Source of the DNA: Marinomonas sp. THO17 | GTDB taxonomy: Bacteria; Pseudomonadota; Gammaproteobacteria; Pseudomonadales; Marinomonadaceae | DNA: 64,000 nucleotides | Direction of reading: 5' to 3' | NCBI RefSeq assembly: GCF_040436405.1 | Contig: NZ_AP031575.1 | Span: forward strand, 3,461,501 to 3,525,500 | In this document: positions 36,907-48,074 of the stretch, in pieces | Position numbering within the stretch: the stretch's first letter is position 1 | Layout: each line of letters opens with the position of its first letter | Notes under the pieces: model-generated | Databases searched by the model: none | Told to the model about the DNA's origin: nothing | Seen by the model: only the letters and a program-made list of their open reading frames with translations | Made by a program: the position numbers and the translations under genes

Positions 36907-37863
36907 ATGATTCCAGTAGTAGTAAAAAATCGCGTGATGGAAACTCAAAATGTGGTGCGTTTAGTATTGGCTCGATCAGATGGAAAGAGTCTGCCTGCTT
37001 TTTCGGCTGGTGCCCACATTGATATTCATCTCCCTAGTGGTCTTATTCGACAATATTCACTTTGTCGACTGCAAGTGGAGCCAGACTATTATGAAATTGC
37101 TGTGTTAAAAGATCCTCAATCTCGAGGCGGTTCCCTTGAGGTCCATACTCTTGCCATTGGAACTGAGCTAGTCATCAGTGAGCCTCGTAACCATTTCCCG
37201 TTAAAGCAGGGTCAAGGCCACGTCTTGCTTATAGCAGGTGGTATTGGGGTTACACCTTTATTACCAATGGCACAGACACTTCAGCAAGAAGGCCGGTCGT
37301 TTGATTTTCATTATTGTGCCAAATCACCCAATCAAGCAGCTTTTGTCGAAGCGCTGGAAAAAGGTAGCTTTGCTGACAAAATGCATTTTCATTTTAGTCA
37401 GGTAGAAGGTTCTGGGCGAATGGATTTAGTGAGTGTGTTGTCTCGACATGCTTTTGCTAGCGAGCTTTATTTATGTGGCCCAGCCGATTTTATTACCGCG
37501 GTGTTAACTCAGGCAAGAATGTTGGGATGGAGTGAGGATAGACTGCACAAGGAATTCTTTGCAGCCCCAGAATTAGATGAAATTGCAAGCGATAATGAGA
37601 CTTTTCAGGTAAAAATCCACAGCACAGGAGAACTGATTGAGGTGGTGCCAGAGCAGAGTATGTTTGATGCACTGGATGCCAATGGTATCTACCTTCCTGT
37701 GTCCTGTGAATCTGGTGTGTGTGGAACCTGTCAAACCGCTGTTATTTCAGGCACACCTGATCATAAAGATGTGTTTTTAACTGAGCAGGAAAAAAACAGT
37801 GGTAAGTGGGTAATGCCTTGTTGTTCAAGATCAAAATCCGCTATTTTGGAGTTGGATTTATAG
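36907..37863 (+). CDS. vanB: Vanillate O-demethylase reductase subunit VanB
   Basis: Passes electrons from NAD(P)H to VanA. The 318-residue class IA reductase has an FMN/FAD-binding barrel with RQYSLCRL (about 52-59), a nucleotide domain with LLIAGGIGVTPLLPMAQTL, and a C-terminal plant-type [2Fe-2S] ferredoxin domain with CESGVCGTCQ and a final Cys in VMPCCSRS. ATG 36907 is chosen because AAAGG lies 8 bp upstream; a GTG at 36901 is too close to it. It is the second gene of the vanAB operon. No terminator with a T-run follows, but a long inverted repeat does. Confidence 0.93.
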   Translation: MIPVVVKNRVMETQNVVRLVLARSDGKSLPAFSAGAHIDIHLPSGLIRQYSLCRLQVEPDYYEIAVLKDPQSRGGSLEVHTLAIGTELVISEPRNHFPLKQGQGHVLLIAGGIGVTPLLPMAQTLQQEGRSFDFHYCAKSPNQAAFVEALEKGSFADKMHFHFSQVEGSGRMDLVSVLSRHAFASELYLCGPADFITAVLTQARMLGWSEDRLHKEFFAAPELDEIASDNETFQVKIHSTGELIEVVPEQSMFDALDANGIYLPVSCESGVCGTCQTAVISGTPDHKDVFLTEQEKNSGKWVMPCCSRSKSAILELDL

Positions 37864-37884
37864 CCTAATTTCTGCCCTAACAGA

Positions 37885-37938
37885 CTGCCTTCATCAGGAT
37901 GCAAAATAGGGATGTTTTACATTGAGTGATGAAGGCAG
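37885..37938. repeat. 12-bp perfect inverted repeat between vanB and pyrG
   Basis: CTGCCTTCATCA (37885-37896) and TGATGAAGGCAG (37927-37938) are exact reverse complements with a 30-nt spacer. The spacer can pair further (TG-AAAA with TTTT-CA). There is no T-run after it, so it is not a standard intrinsic terminator. It could be a structured 3' end of vanAB, a protein-binding site, or part of a dispersed repeat family; the sequence does not decide. Confidence 0.8.
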
Positions 37939-38022
37939 CGATGTTATTATTTGCTCCCGTCCTGAAGGTGCATTGATCTGTGCCATCAAATTTTATTTTT
38001 ATCTATTTTTAAGGCGGGCTAA

Positions 38023-39663
<1,641 letters not shown>

Positions 39664-39733
39664 GTAAAGAAAAGGATGGGCAAGGTGTGTTTATCTTGTC
39701 GAGGCTTTTCTAAAGCAAACAAGCTGTTTGTGA

Positions 39734-41056
<1,323 letters not shown>

Positions 41057-41071
41057 TGTCGTCTTGACCTG

Positions 41072-41103
41072 AAAAAGGGAGAACTGAGTTCTCCCTTTTT
41101 TTA
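41072..41103 (+). terminator. Intrinsic terminator after eno
   Basis: Stem of 13 bp (AAAAAGGGAGAAC / GTTCTCCCTTTTT) with a 3-nt loop and a T-tract continuing to TTTTTTT. It separates eno from the ftsB-ispD-ispF group. Confidence 0.88.
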
Positions 41104-41158
41104 TTTTTTTATGCGATTCCTTCGATAATAAAAGAAGGTTTTTAACATAGAGGATGTT

Positions 41159-41437
41159 ATGGCGCGTTTATTATTGGCTTTTTTTGTCTGTGCCATTGGC
41201 TATCAGTGTTATCACTTGTACTTTGGTGAACAAGGCATTAAGCGACAAGAGGGGTTGGCAAAGCAAATTGCCTATCAGGAACGCATTAATCAAAGATTAA
41301 AGCATCGTAATGACGCTTTGCGTGCGCAAGTGGAAGACTTGCGCCTAGGTGAAGAAGCGGTGGAAGAACACATTCGAACTGAGCTGCAGTACATTAAAGA
41401 AGGTGAAGTGTTTTATCGTATGGTGGAAAAAAAATGA
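41159..41437 (+). CDS. ftsB: Cell division protein FtsB
   Basis: Small bitopic divisome protein that links FtsL and FtsQ. The 92 residues have a single membrane helix at about 2-20 (ARLLLAFFVCAIGYQCYHLYF), a periplasmic leucine-zipper-like coiled coil (about 30-65) and a conserved C-terminal EEHIRTELQYIKEGEVFYRMV. AGAGGA lies 4 bp before ATG 41159. Its stop overlaps the ispD start (ATGA). The eno-ftsB-ispD order is typical of gammaproteobacteria. Confidence 0.95.
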   Translation: MARLLLAFFVCAIGYQCYHLYFGEQGIKRQEGLAKQIAYQERINQRLKHRNDALRAQVEDLRLGEEAVEEHIRTELQYIKEGEVFYRMVEKK

Positions 41438-42144
41438 GTCAGCTTATTTGGGTTATTATTCCGGCGGCTGGAGTAGGTAAGCGTATGCAGGCAGATTGCC
41501 CAAAACAATATTTGCCTCTAGCCGGAGAAACCATCCTTGATCGCACTATCGGCTTGTTTTTAGCACATCCGCAAGTTGCGGGGGTGGCAGTAGGGTTGAG
41601 TGAAGAAGATGACTATTGGTCAGAGTCTAAATGGTTGGAGCACCCAAAGGTAATGACATTCATTGGTGGTGCTGAGCGTTGTGATACCGTATTGCAAGGC
41701 TTGCTTTTTGTTCAGTCTCAAGTCAGTGATCAAGAGCAAGCTGTATTAGTGCATGATGCAGCTCGACCTTTGTTATCCCAAGCTTCCTTAACTCGTATTA
41801 TAGAGCACAGTGCAGATCATGGTGCTTTATTGGCTATGCCGTCTCGAGATACGGTGAAGCAGCAAATGTCAGATACTAACCAAGTGTTGGCTACACTGGA
41901 TAGAAGCCATATTTGGTTAGCCCAAACTCCACAGAAATTCCCATTAAATGCATTGCAAAATGCGCTACAACAGGCGGCTGAACAAGGTCTTACCCTAACA
42001 GATGAATGTTCCGCAATGGAGTTAATGGGTTGGCAGCCAGATTTGGTCATGGGAGAAAGCAGTAATATTAAAGTGACCTTACCGGAAGATTTGCTTATTG
42101 CTGAAGCTTTATTTGGGCATCTGCAACAAAACGGTCAGGTCTAA
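41434..42144 (+). CDS. ispD: 2-C-methyl-D-erythritol 4-phosphate cytidylyltransferase IspD
   Basis: Third MEP-pathway enzyme, transferring CMP from CTP to MEP. The 236 residues include PAAGVGKRMQADCPKQYLPL (CTP-binding glycine loop), VLVHDAARPLL and TDECSAMELMG. ATG 41434 overlaps the ftsB stop by 4 bp. ispF follows after 13 bp. The adjacent ispD and ispF genes are separate here, not fused as in some alphaproteobacteria. Confidence 0.97.
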   Translation: MSQLIWVIIPAAGVGKRMQADCPKQYLPLAGETILDRTIGLFLAHPQVAGVAVGLSEEDDYWSESKWLEHPKVMTFIGGAERCDTVLQGLLFVQSQVSDQEQAVLVHDAARPLLSQASLTRIIEHSADHGALLAMPSRDTVKQQMSDTNQVLATLDRSHIWLAQTPQKFPLNALQNALQQAAEQGLTLTDECSAMELMGWQPDLVMGESSNIKVTLPEDLLIAEALFGHLQQNGQV

Positions 42145-42157
42145 GTGAGGAAGGATT

Positions 42158-42637
42158 ATGTTGCCATTTCGTATTGGTCATGGGTTTGATGTACATAAAT
42201 TTGGTGAGGGTGACCATATTATTTTAGGGGGGGTGCGCATTCCCTATGAACGGGGGTTGATCGCTCATTCGGATGGTGATGTGGTATTGCATGCATTGAC
42301 GGATGCTTTATTAGGGGCAGCCACTTTGGGTGACATAGGAAAGCATTTTCCCGATACGGATGCCGCGTTTGCTGGAGCGGACAGCCGTATCTTGTTAAAG
42401 CGAGCTTTTGCGGAAATTAAAGCCCTGGGGCATAAAGTGGGTAATGTGGATGTCACCATATTGGCGCAAGCGCCTAAAATGCGTCCATACATTGATACCA
42501 TGCGTGCGCACATAGCAGAAGATTTAGAATTGCCTATGGACCGCGTGAACGTCAAAGCCACGACCACAGAAAAGCTTGGTTTCACTGGTCGTAAGGAAGG
42601 CATCGCGGTGGAAGCGGTTGCCTTGCTTTATCAATGA
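42158..42637 (+). CDS. ispF: 2-C-methyl-D-erythritol 2,4-cyclodiphosphate synthase IspF
   Basis: Trimeric zinc enzyme that cyclises CDP-ME2P in the MEP pathway. The 159 residues carry [15 protein letters not shown] (Asp11 and His13 as metal ligands), the [20 protein letters not shown] segment with the third metal His, and [17 protein letters not shown] at the C-terminus. AGGAAGG precedes ATG 42158. Its stop overlaps a possible upstream truD start, but truD more likely begins at 42652. Confidence 0.98.
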   Translation: MLPFRIGHGFDVHKFGEGDHIILGGVRIPYERGLIAHSDGDVVLHALTDALLGAATLGDIGKHFPDTDAAFAGADSRILLKRAFAEIKALGHKVGNVDVTILAQAPKMRPYIDTMRAHIAEDLELPMDRVNVKATTTEKLGFTGRKEGIAVEAVALLYQ

Positions 42638-42651
42638 CAGAAAGGACAAAT

Positions 42652-43755
42652 ATGAATACAGAGTGGCATTATGCTTGGTCAAAACCTACCAATACTGGTG
42701 ATTTAAAAACCTTTGCTCAGGACTTTTACGTTGAGGAACAATTGGGCTTTGAACCAGATGGGAAAGGCGAGTTTTGTTATGTATTCATCGAAAAGATTGG
42801 GGTTAATACGGATTTTTTGGCGAAGCGTCTTGCACAGCTTGCTGGTATTGCAACCAACAAAGTAACCTATAGCGGTGTGAAAGATCGTCATGCTTGTACT
42901 CGTCAATGGTTCTGTCTGCATACATTGAACCAAGAGCCTGATTTAAGTGACATACAGCAGGCTTTTCGTGAGCCAGAAAGTGTGCGTGTAGTAGCGCAAT
43001 TAAAACATTCTAAGAAGCTTAAAACGGGCACCCATTTTGCCAACCGTTTTGTTATTCGTCTGCGTAATCTTGATGGAGATTTAGCCGAGCTGAATGCGCG
43101 TTTACAGCTGATTAAGCAAGCGGGTGTGCCAAACTATTATGGTCCACAGCGTTTTGGCATTAACGGAAATAATCTGCATAACGGCAAAGACTTTGTGCTC
43201 AAAGGGCGGCAAAGTCGTCGCAAATTATCTAAAACAGAATCCTTTTGGTTGTCAGCTATTCGTTCTTGGTTTTTTAATCAGGCTTTAAGTGATCAGGTGG
43301 AAAACGGCATGTGGGCCCGCTTATGCGATCATGATATAGCGCAATTTCAACATGATGATGAGCAATTTCGGGTTCAGCAAATGTCGGCATTAATGCATCT
43401 CAAAGTGCAGCAAGGCCAGATTAGCCCTGTGCTGCCTTTATTGTGCGAAGGTTGGCAAGCCGGTACGGGATCTGAACGCGAAGCGGCCATTAAGGCTTCT
43501 CTGTTAGATGATTGGTCTTTAGTAGAAGGGTTGATGAGCTTTGGATTGTCACGCGATAGTCGTCTGGCCAGATTGATGCCGATAAACATGGCCTGGGAAT
43601 TGCTAAACGAGAGAACCGATAGTGCTGAAAAGCCACAATTGATTTTAGAGTTCTCGTTGCCGAAAGGCTGTTTTGCAACCAGTATGTTGCGCGAGATGTT
43701 GGATTTTACCGATAAATCTGCTGAGAAGCTTCATGAAAATATTGATCGCCAATGA
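42652..43755 (+). CDS. truD: tRNA pseudouridine(13) synthase TruD
   Basis: Makes pseudouridine 13 in tRNA-Glu. The 367-residue protein begins NTEWHYAWSKPTNTGDLKTFAQDFYVEEQLGF and has the catalytic Asp motif VTYSGVKDRHACTRQWF, the PNYYGPQRFGINGNNL motif and a family-specific TRUD insertion domain. ATG 42652 has AAAGGA upstream; ATG 42634 overlapping the ispF stop is the alternative. The 3' end overlaps surE by 23 bp, indicating coupling. Confidence 0.96.
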   Translation: MNTEWHYAWSKPTNTGDLKTFAQDFYVEEQLGFEPDGKGEFCYVFIEKIGVNTDFLAKRLAQLAGIATNKVTYSGVKDRHACTRQWFCLHTLNQEPDLSDIQQAFREPESVRVVAQLKHSKKLKTGTHFANRFVIRLRNLDGDLAELNARLQLIKQAGVPNYYGPQRFGINGNNLHNGKDFVLKGRQSRRKLSKTESFWLSAIRSWFFNQALSDQVENGMWARLCDHDIAQFQHDDEQFRVQQMSALMHLKVQQGQISPVLPLLCEGWQAGTGSEREAAIKASLLDDWSLVEGLMSFGLSRDSRLARLMPINMAWELLNERTDSAEKPQLILEFSLPKGCFATSMLREMLDFTDKSAEKLHENIDRQ

Positions 43756-44479
43756 CGATGGTATTGATGCATTAGGCATTCAAACCCTTGCTCGTCATTT
43801 ATCAGCACAATACGACACCTTATTGGTGGCTCCAGATCGAAATCGCAGTGGTGCGAGTAATTCACTGACGTTAACGCGCCCTTTGCAGCCTAGTCAGGTT
43901 GATGAGCATGCTTATAAAGTCGATGGCACGCCAAGTGATTGTGTGAATCTGGCTTTGTCTGGTGTGATTGATGGGCCAGTGGATATTGTGGTGTCTGGTA
44001 TTAATCATGGCCCCAATTTGGGCGACGATGTGATTTATTCTGGCACGGTGGCCGCTGCTATGGAAGCTAGGCATCTAGGCCGTCCAGCTTTGGCGATATC
44101 TTTGGTTGGTACGCATCATTTTGACAGTGCTGCTCAGGTTGTCATGATGTTATTGAAAGATTCACACACATTGGCCATGCCAGCGGGCGTTTTATTGAAT
44201 ATCAATGTGCCGGATTTGCCTTATGAGCAAATCAAAGGACTTAAAGTAACTAGGCTGGGTTATCGTCATCAGGCGCAAGCGCCTATTTCGGCTCAACACC
44301 CCAGAGGTGTGCCTAGTTATTGGATTGGCGCATTGTCAGAACCTTATGATGCGTCACCAGGGACAGATTTTGATGCAGTGGCTAATGGGTATGTATCCAT
44401 TACGCCAATACATACCGATATGACTTGTTATCAAGCGAAAACCTCTCTGGAAAACTGGATTGATGTTGTTACCTTATGA
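43733..44479 (+). CDS. surE: 5'/3'-nucleotidase SurE
   Basis: Metal-dependent survival protein that dephosphorylates nucleoside monophosphates and short polyphosphates. The 248 residues start MKILIANDDGIDALGI with the metal-binding Asp8-Asp9 pair, then APDRNRSGASNSLTLTRPL (Ser and Asn ligands) and VVSGINHGPNLGDDVIYSGT. An open frame extends upstream to 43673 inside truD, but ATG 43733 gives the family N-terminus. It overlaps truD by 23 bp and pcm by 4 bp; the surE-pcm-nlpD-rpoS group is a classic stationary-phase survival cluster. Confidence 0.97.
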   Translation: MKILIANDDGIDALGIQTLARHLSAQYDTLLVAPDRNRSGASNSLTLTRPLQPSQVDEHAYKVDGTPSDCVNLALSGVIDGPVDIVVSGINHGPNLGDDVIYSGTVAAAMEARHLGRPALAISLVGTHHFDSAAQVVMMLLKDSHTLAMPAGVLLNINVPDLPYEQIKGLKVTRLGYRHQAQAPISAQHPRGVPSYWIGALSEPYDASPGTDFDAVANGYVSITPIHTDMTCYQAKTSLENWIDVVTL

Positions 44480-45141
44480 GCCAATATGATCTCAATGGTT
44501 TAGTCACTCATACTGAACCTCGTGCTTCTGGTATGATTCAACAACTGCAACAGCAGGGCATCACTCATCCTGAGCTATTGGCTTTGATGGGAAATATCCC
44601 ACGTCAGGACTTTGTTGAACCCGCTTTTTCTCATTTGGCATATTCAGCAACGCCTTTGCCTATCGGACGAAATCAAACCATCAGTCAGCCTTTGACTGTA
44701 GCTCGCATGACGGAATGGCTACTGCGTTACGCGCGACTAGGCCGAGTATTGGAAATCGGCACAGGATCTGGTTATCAGACTTGTATATTGGCTCATTTCT
44801 TTAACAAGGTGCACACCATAGAGAGACAACAAAGTCTCTATTCGCAAGCGCGTCAGCGTTTGGCGGGTATGGGTATTAAAAATGTAGAATATTTGTTTGC
44901 GGATGGTCAGGCGGGTTGGCCACATAAGATTGAAATGGATGCGGTTATTATTACCGCAATGGCCAGTAAAATTCCTTTGGCTTTAACCAATTGTTTAAAA
45001 GACAAAGGAATACTAATTATGCCAATCGACCATCCGACACCTCAAATAGGTTGTTGGCGTAAAGAAGGTGATCGTTGGAAATGTTTGGGGAGCGAAGCTG
45101 CGTCTTTTGTCCCATTATTAGAAGGAATGGAACATGCCTAA
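44476..45141 (+). CDS. pcm: Protein-L-isoaspartate O-methyltransferase Pcm
   Basis: SAM-dependent repair of isoaspartyl residues in aged proteins. The 221 residues show PRQDFVEPAFSHLAYSATPLPI, GRNQTISQPLTVARMTEWL (substrate loop) and SAM motif I VLEIGTGSGYQTCILA. ATG 44476 overlaps the surE stop (ATGA), and the 3' end overlaps the DUF368 gene by 8 bp. Together with surE it supports survival in stationary phase. Confidence 0.97.
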   Translation: MSQYDLNGLVTHTEPRASGMIQQLQQQGITHPELLALMGNIPRQDFVEPAFSHLAYSATPLPIGRNQTISQPLTVARMTEWLLRYARLGRVLEIGTGSGYQTCILAHFFNKVHTIERQQSLYSQARQRLAGMGIKNVEYLFADGQAGWPHKIEMDAVIITAMASKIPLALTNCLKDKGILIMPIDHPTPQIGCWRKEGDRWKCLGSEAASFVPLLEGMEHA

Positions 45142-46057
45142 ATGGCTAAAAATATACTTAAGTGGTGCCTTGATGGGGGCTGCTGATGTGGTTCCCGGAG
45201 TGTCTGGTGGAACCGTCGCCTTTATTTTAGGTGTTTATGATCGATTGATTGCAGCACTCAGTGGTGTTAATAAAAACAGTGTGAGCATGCTGTTCAAAGG
45301 TGATTTTAAAGGACTGTGGAGACATTTTGACGGTACTTTTCTATTTACTTTAGGGGCTGGTATTGTGACCAGTATTTTTCTGATTGCTGGGGTGATTACG
45401 CATTTACTAGCCGAGTATCCTATCTTCGTATGGAGTTTTTTCTTTGGCTTAATCTTGGTTTCAGCGATATTTTTACTACAGCAAATTAAGGGTTTTGCGG
45501 GGCGTCATTTGGTGGCGCTTTTAGTGGGAATAGTCATTGGTGCTAGTGTGTCTTTGTTAGTACCTACTCGTATGGAGGCCAGTCATTTAATGGTTTTCCT
45601 AGCTGGCATGATAGCCATTTGTGCGATGATTCTGCCTGGTATTTCTGGCAGTTTTTTGCTGTTGATCATGGGGCTTTATGGTTATGTCTTAAGTGCGGTG
45701 AAAAATTTGGATTTGCTGATTATTAGCATTTTTGCTTGTGGTGCTTTGATTGGCTTGTTGAGCTTTTCTAAGTTATTGAATCTTATGCTAAAAAAAGCAC
45801 ATGCTATGACTTTGTCCATATTAACTGGCATTATGCTTGGGGCGTTAGTAAAAGTTTGGCCGTGGAAAGAGACTTTGCGTTGGGAGCAGATTGGCAATAA
45901 TAACTTGCCAGTGGAGAGTCATTTAATGATGCCTTGGCAGCTATCGAATTATCATTTTACGACGGATTTTTTGTTACCAATGGTTTTCATTTTAATGGGT
46001 ATTTTGGTGGTTTTTTGTCCGCGTTACATTTATTTACGAAATGAAGACAAAAGATAA
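45134..46057 (+). CDS. DUF368 membrane protein, PopT-type polyprenyl-phosphate translocase
   Basis: A 307-residue polytopic protein with about eight to nine hydrophobic segments. It has two copies of the DUF368 hallmark: GAADVVPGVSGGTVAFILG near residue 17 and LPGISGSFLLLIMGLYGYVL near 165, implying an inverted internal repeat. DUF368 proteins have been shown in other bacteria to return undecaprenyl phosphate to the cytoplasmic leaflet (PopT). It overlaps pcm by 8 bp and precedes nlpD, so it is inserted into the usual pcm-nlpD pair. The transport role is by family; substrate preference is not visible. Confidence 0.88.
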   Translation: MPKWLKIYLSGALMGAADVVPGVSGGTVAFILGVYDRLIAALSGVNKNSVSMLFKGDFKGLWRHFDGTFLFTLGAGIVTSIFLIAGVITHLLAEYPIFVWSFFFGLILVSAIFLLQQIKGFAGRHLVALLVGIVIGASVSLLVPTRMEASHLMVFLAGMIAICAMILPGISGSFLLLIMGLYGYVLSAVKNLDLLIISIFACGALIGLLSFSKLLNLMLKKAHAMTLSILTGIMLGALVKVWPWKETLRWEQIGNNNLPVESHLMMPWQLSNYHFTTDFLLPMVFILMGILVVFCPRYIYLRNEDKR

Positions 46058-46092
46058 TAAACGCTACAATTCTATGGTTTGAGGGATAAATT

Positions 46093-46926
46093 ATTCGCCA
46101 GTGGGATTTACAGAAGTCATTAAAATCAGTCCTGACTAATTGGTTAGGACGATTGGTTTTGTTGTGCTTTTTTCTGTCTGGATGTTCCTATCAAGTGTTG
46201 CATTTTCCAGATAAAAATCTATCGTCTTATTCCTCTAGCCATGCTCGTGAGTCCTCCTTACCATTCTCTGGCTATCATCGAGTAAGTAGTGGTGACACCC
46301 TGTATTCTATTGCTTTTCGCTATGGTTTGGATTATCGAGCCTTGGCTAAGGCGAATAATATTAGTGCTCCTTATGTTATTTACCCGAACCAAAAGATTCA
46401 TCTGAGAGAGGCTAAATCCTTAGCCGCAACACAAGCTCAAGCAACACCAAAAGTGAACGCAAAATCGTCTCAAGTTGTTGCCAAATCGGCCTCTTCAACT
46501 GCTGGTAAAGGGGCTTCTCCAGCGGCTACAAAAAATACCACTCTGGTTACAAAAGACATCAAATGGGCTTGGCCAGTTGAGGGCGAGGTGAAGAGGGGGT
46601 TTTCAAACGCCGGGGTTAGTAGTAAAGGTATAGACATCAAGGCGCAGAAAGGCGTTTTGGTGAAAGCAGCAGCAGATGGAATTGTTGTGTATGCAGGCAG
46701 TGGTCTTATTGGTTATGGAAATCTGGTGATCGTAAAACATGATGATGTTTACCTGAGTGCATACGCTTACAACGAAAGAATAATAGTAAAAGAAAAACAA
46801 AGTGTTCGAGTAGGTGACTCCCTTGCTGTAATCGGTGGTAAGGGGGCGGATAGACCCCTGCTTCACTTTGAAGTTCGCCGAGATGGTCAGCCGATTGATC
46901 CGTTAGATGTATTACCCAAAAATTGA
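46093..46926 (+). CDS. nlpD: Lipoprotein NlpD, LysM-LytM amidase activator
   Basis: Outer-membrane lipoprotein that activates cell-wall amidase during division. It has a lipobox FFLSGC, a LysM domain (YHRVSSGDTLYSIAFRYG to YPNQKIHL), an Ala/Ser/Lys linker and a C-terminal LytM domain. The LytM zinc ligands are lost (SSKGIDI for HxGxD; PLLHFE for HLHFE), as in known NlpD activators. The start is unusual. The only ordinary start, TTG 46153, gives just ten uncharged residues before the Cys. The frame is open back to 46090, and GAGGG lies 8 bp before ATT 46093, giving a basic n-region and Cys31. ATT 46093 is proposed; CTG 46132 (no RBS) is another option. Confidence 0.88.
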   Translation: MRQWDLQKSLKSVLTNWLGRLVLLCFFLSGCSYQVLHFPDKNLSSYSSSHARESSLPFSGYHRVSSGDTLYSIAFRYGLDYRALAKANNISAPYVIYPNQKIHLREAKSLAATQAQATPKVNAKSSQVVAKSASSTAGKGASPAATKNTTLVTKDIKWAWPVEGEVKRGFSNAGVSSKGIDIKAQKGVLVKAAADGIVVYAGSGLIGYGNLVIVKHDDVYLSAYAYNERIIVKEKQSVRVGDSLAVIGGKGADRPLLHFEVRRDGQPIDPLDVLPKN

Positions 46927-46954
46927 GTAAAAACTAGCGTTTTAAGGAGGGGGT

Positions 46955-47956
46955 ATGAAGTTAGCAAGTATGGATAAAAGCGCAAACAAAGTCTCTAACG
47001 TGCGAGACTTTGACCTTGATACACTTGATGATTATGAAGAAGATATGGTGGATGAGGAGTTTGAATCCGCTGTTAATGCACGTTATGCAGATCACAATGA
47101 TTCTTCTTCCAAAAGTTTAGACGTCACTCAGTTGTATTTGAGTGAAATTGGTTTTTCACCTCTTTTGTCGGCTGAGGAAGAAGTCTACTTTGCACGCTTG
47201 GCTTTGAAAGGTGATGAAAAAGCACGTAAGCGTATGATCGAGAGCAATCTTCGTTTGGTGGTTAAGATTTCGCGCCGTTATTTGAACCGAGGATTATCAT
47301 TGCTCGATTTGATCGAAGAGGGCAATTTAGGTCTCATACGAGCGGTCGAAAAGTTTGACCCTGAGCGAGGCTTTCGCTTTTCAACTTACGCAACTTGGTG
47401 GATTCGTCAGACCATTGAACGAGCTATCATGAATCAAACTCGTACCATTCGTTTACCCATTCATGTGGTAAAAGAATTGAATGTATATCTGCGCGCAGCT
47501 CGTGAGCTTACGCAAACCTTGGATCACGAACCCAGCCCTGAAGAAATCGCTGAGAAACTGGATTGCCCAGTGGAAGATGTGCAAAAAATGTTGGGGCTGA
47601 ATGAAAAAATCAGTTCAATTGATGCATCATTCGGTGGTGAAAATAACGACAAGAGCTTGGTCGAGGTGTTGGCCGACGATTTACACCAAGGTCCTGAAGC
47701 GGATAGACAAGATGGGGATGTGTTACAGGGCATTGAGCAATGGCTTGATGAGTTAAGCGAAAAGCAGTGTGAAGTGATCACGCGACGTTTTGGCTTGCGT
47801 GGACACGAAGCTAGTACCCTTGAGCATGTAGGCGCTGAAATTGGTTTGACACGTGAAAGAGTCCGCCAGATTCAGGTCGAAGCCCTACGCAAATTGCGCC
47901 TGATATTAGACAAAGAAGGTTTGTCTTTGGATGATGTGATTAGTATGCAAGGTTAA
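46955..47956 (+). CDS. rpoS: RNA polymerase sigma factor RpoS (sigma-38)
   Basis: Master sigma factor of stationary phase and general stress. The 333 residues have an acidic N-terminus ([17 protein letters not shown]), region 1.2 ([18 protein letters not shown]), region 2 with [43 protein letters not shown] split across 2.1-2.3 and [16 protein letters not shown] (2.4), region 3, and region 4 helix-turn-helix near [19 protein letters not shown] strong AAGGAGG precedes ATG 46955. As in other species, its main promoter probably lies inside nlpD. A terminator follows. Confidence 0.97.
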   Translation: MKLASMDKSANKVSNVRDFDLDTLDDYEEDMVDEEFESAVNARYADHNDSSSKSLDVTQLYLSEIGFSPLLSAEEEVYFARLALKGDEKARKRMIESNLRLVVKISRRYLNRGLSLLDLIEEGNLGLIRAVEKFDPERGFRFSTYATWWIRQTIERAIMNQTRTIRLPIHVVKELNVYLRAARELTQTLDHEPSPEEIAEKLDCPVEDVQKMLGLNEKISSIDASFGGENNDKSLVEVLADDLHQGPEADRQDGDVLQGIEQWLDELSEKQCEVITRRFGLRGHEASTLEHVGAEIGLTRERVRQIQVEALRKLRLILDKEGLSLDDVISMQG

Positions 47957-48000
47957 AGAGGACTTGAGTCGATCCTAAAAAGCTAAGTCCTGTAAAAAAT

Positions 48001-48030
48001 AGCCCAAGTTATTTTGCTTGGGCTTTTTTT
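48001..48030 (+). terminator. Intrinsic terminator after rpoS
   Basis: Perfect stem AGCCCAAG / CTTGGGCT, 8-nt loop, then seven T. It ends the pyrG-rpoS cluster and separates it from the convergent YtjB-like gene. Confidence 0.88.
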
Positions 48031-48074
48031 ATCAGAGCCAGTCTTAATGCAACCAGAGTATCCTACTACCTTAC

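Noticed and set aside
42265..42603. 112-codon minus-strand open frame inside ispF
   Set aside because: Shadow frame of ispF without RBS or family features.
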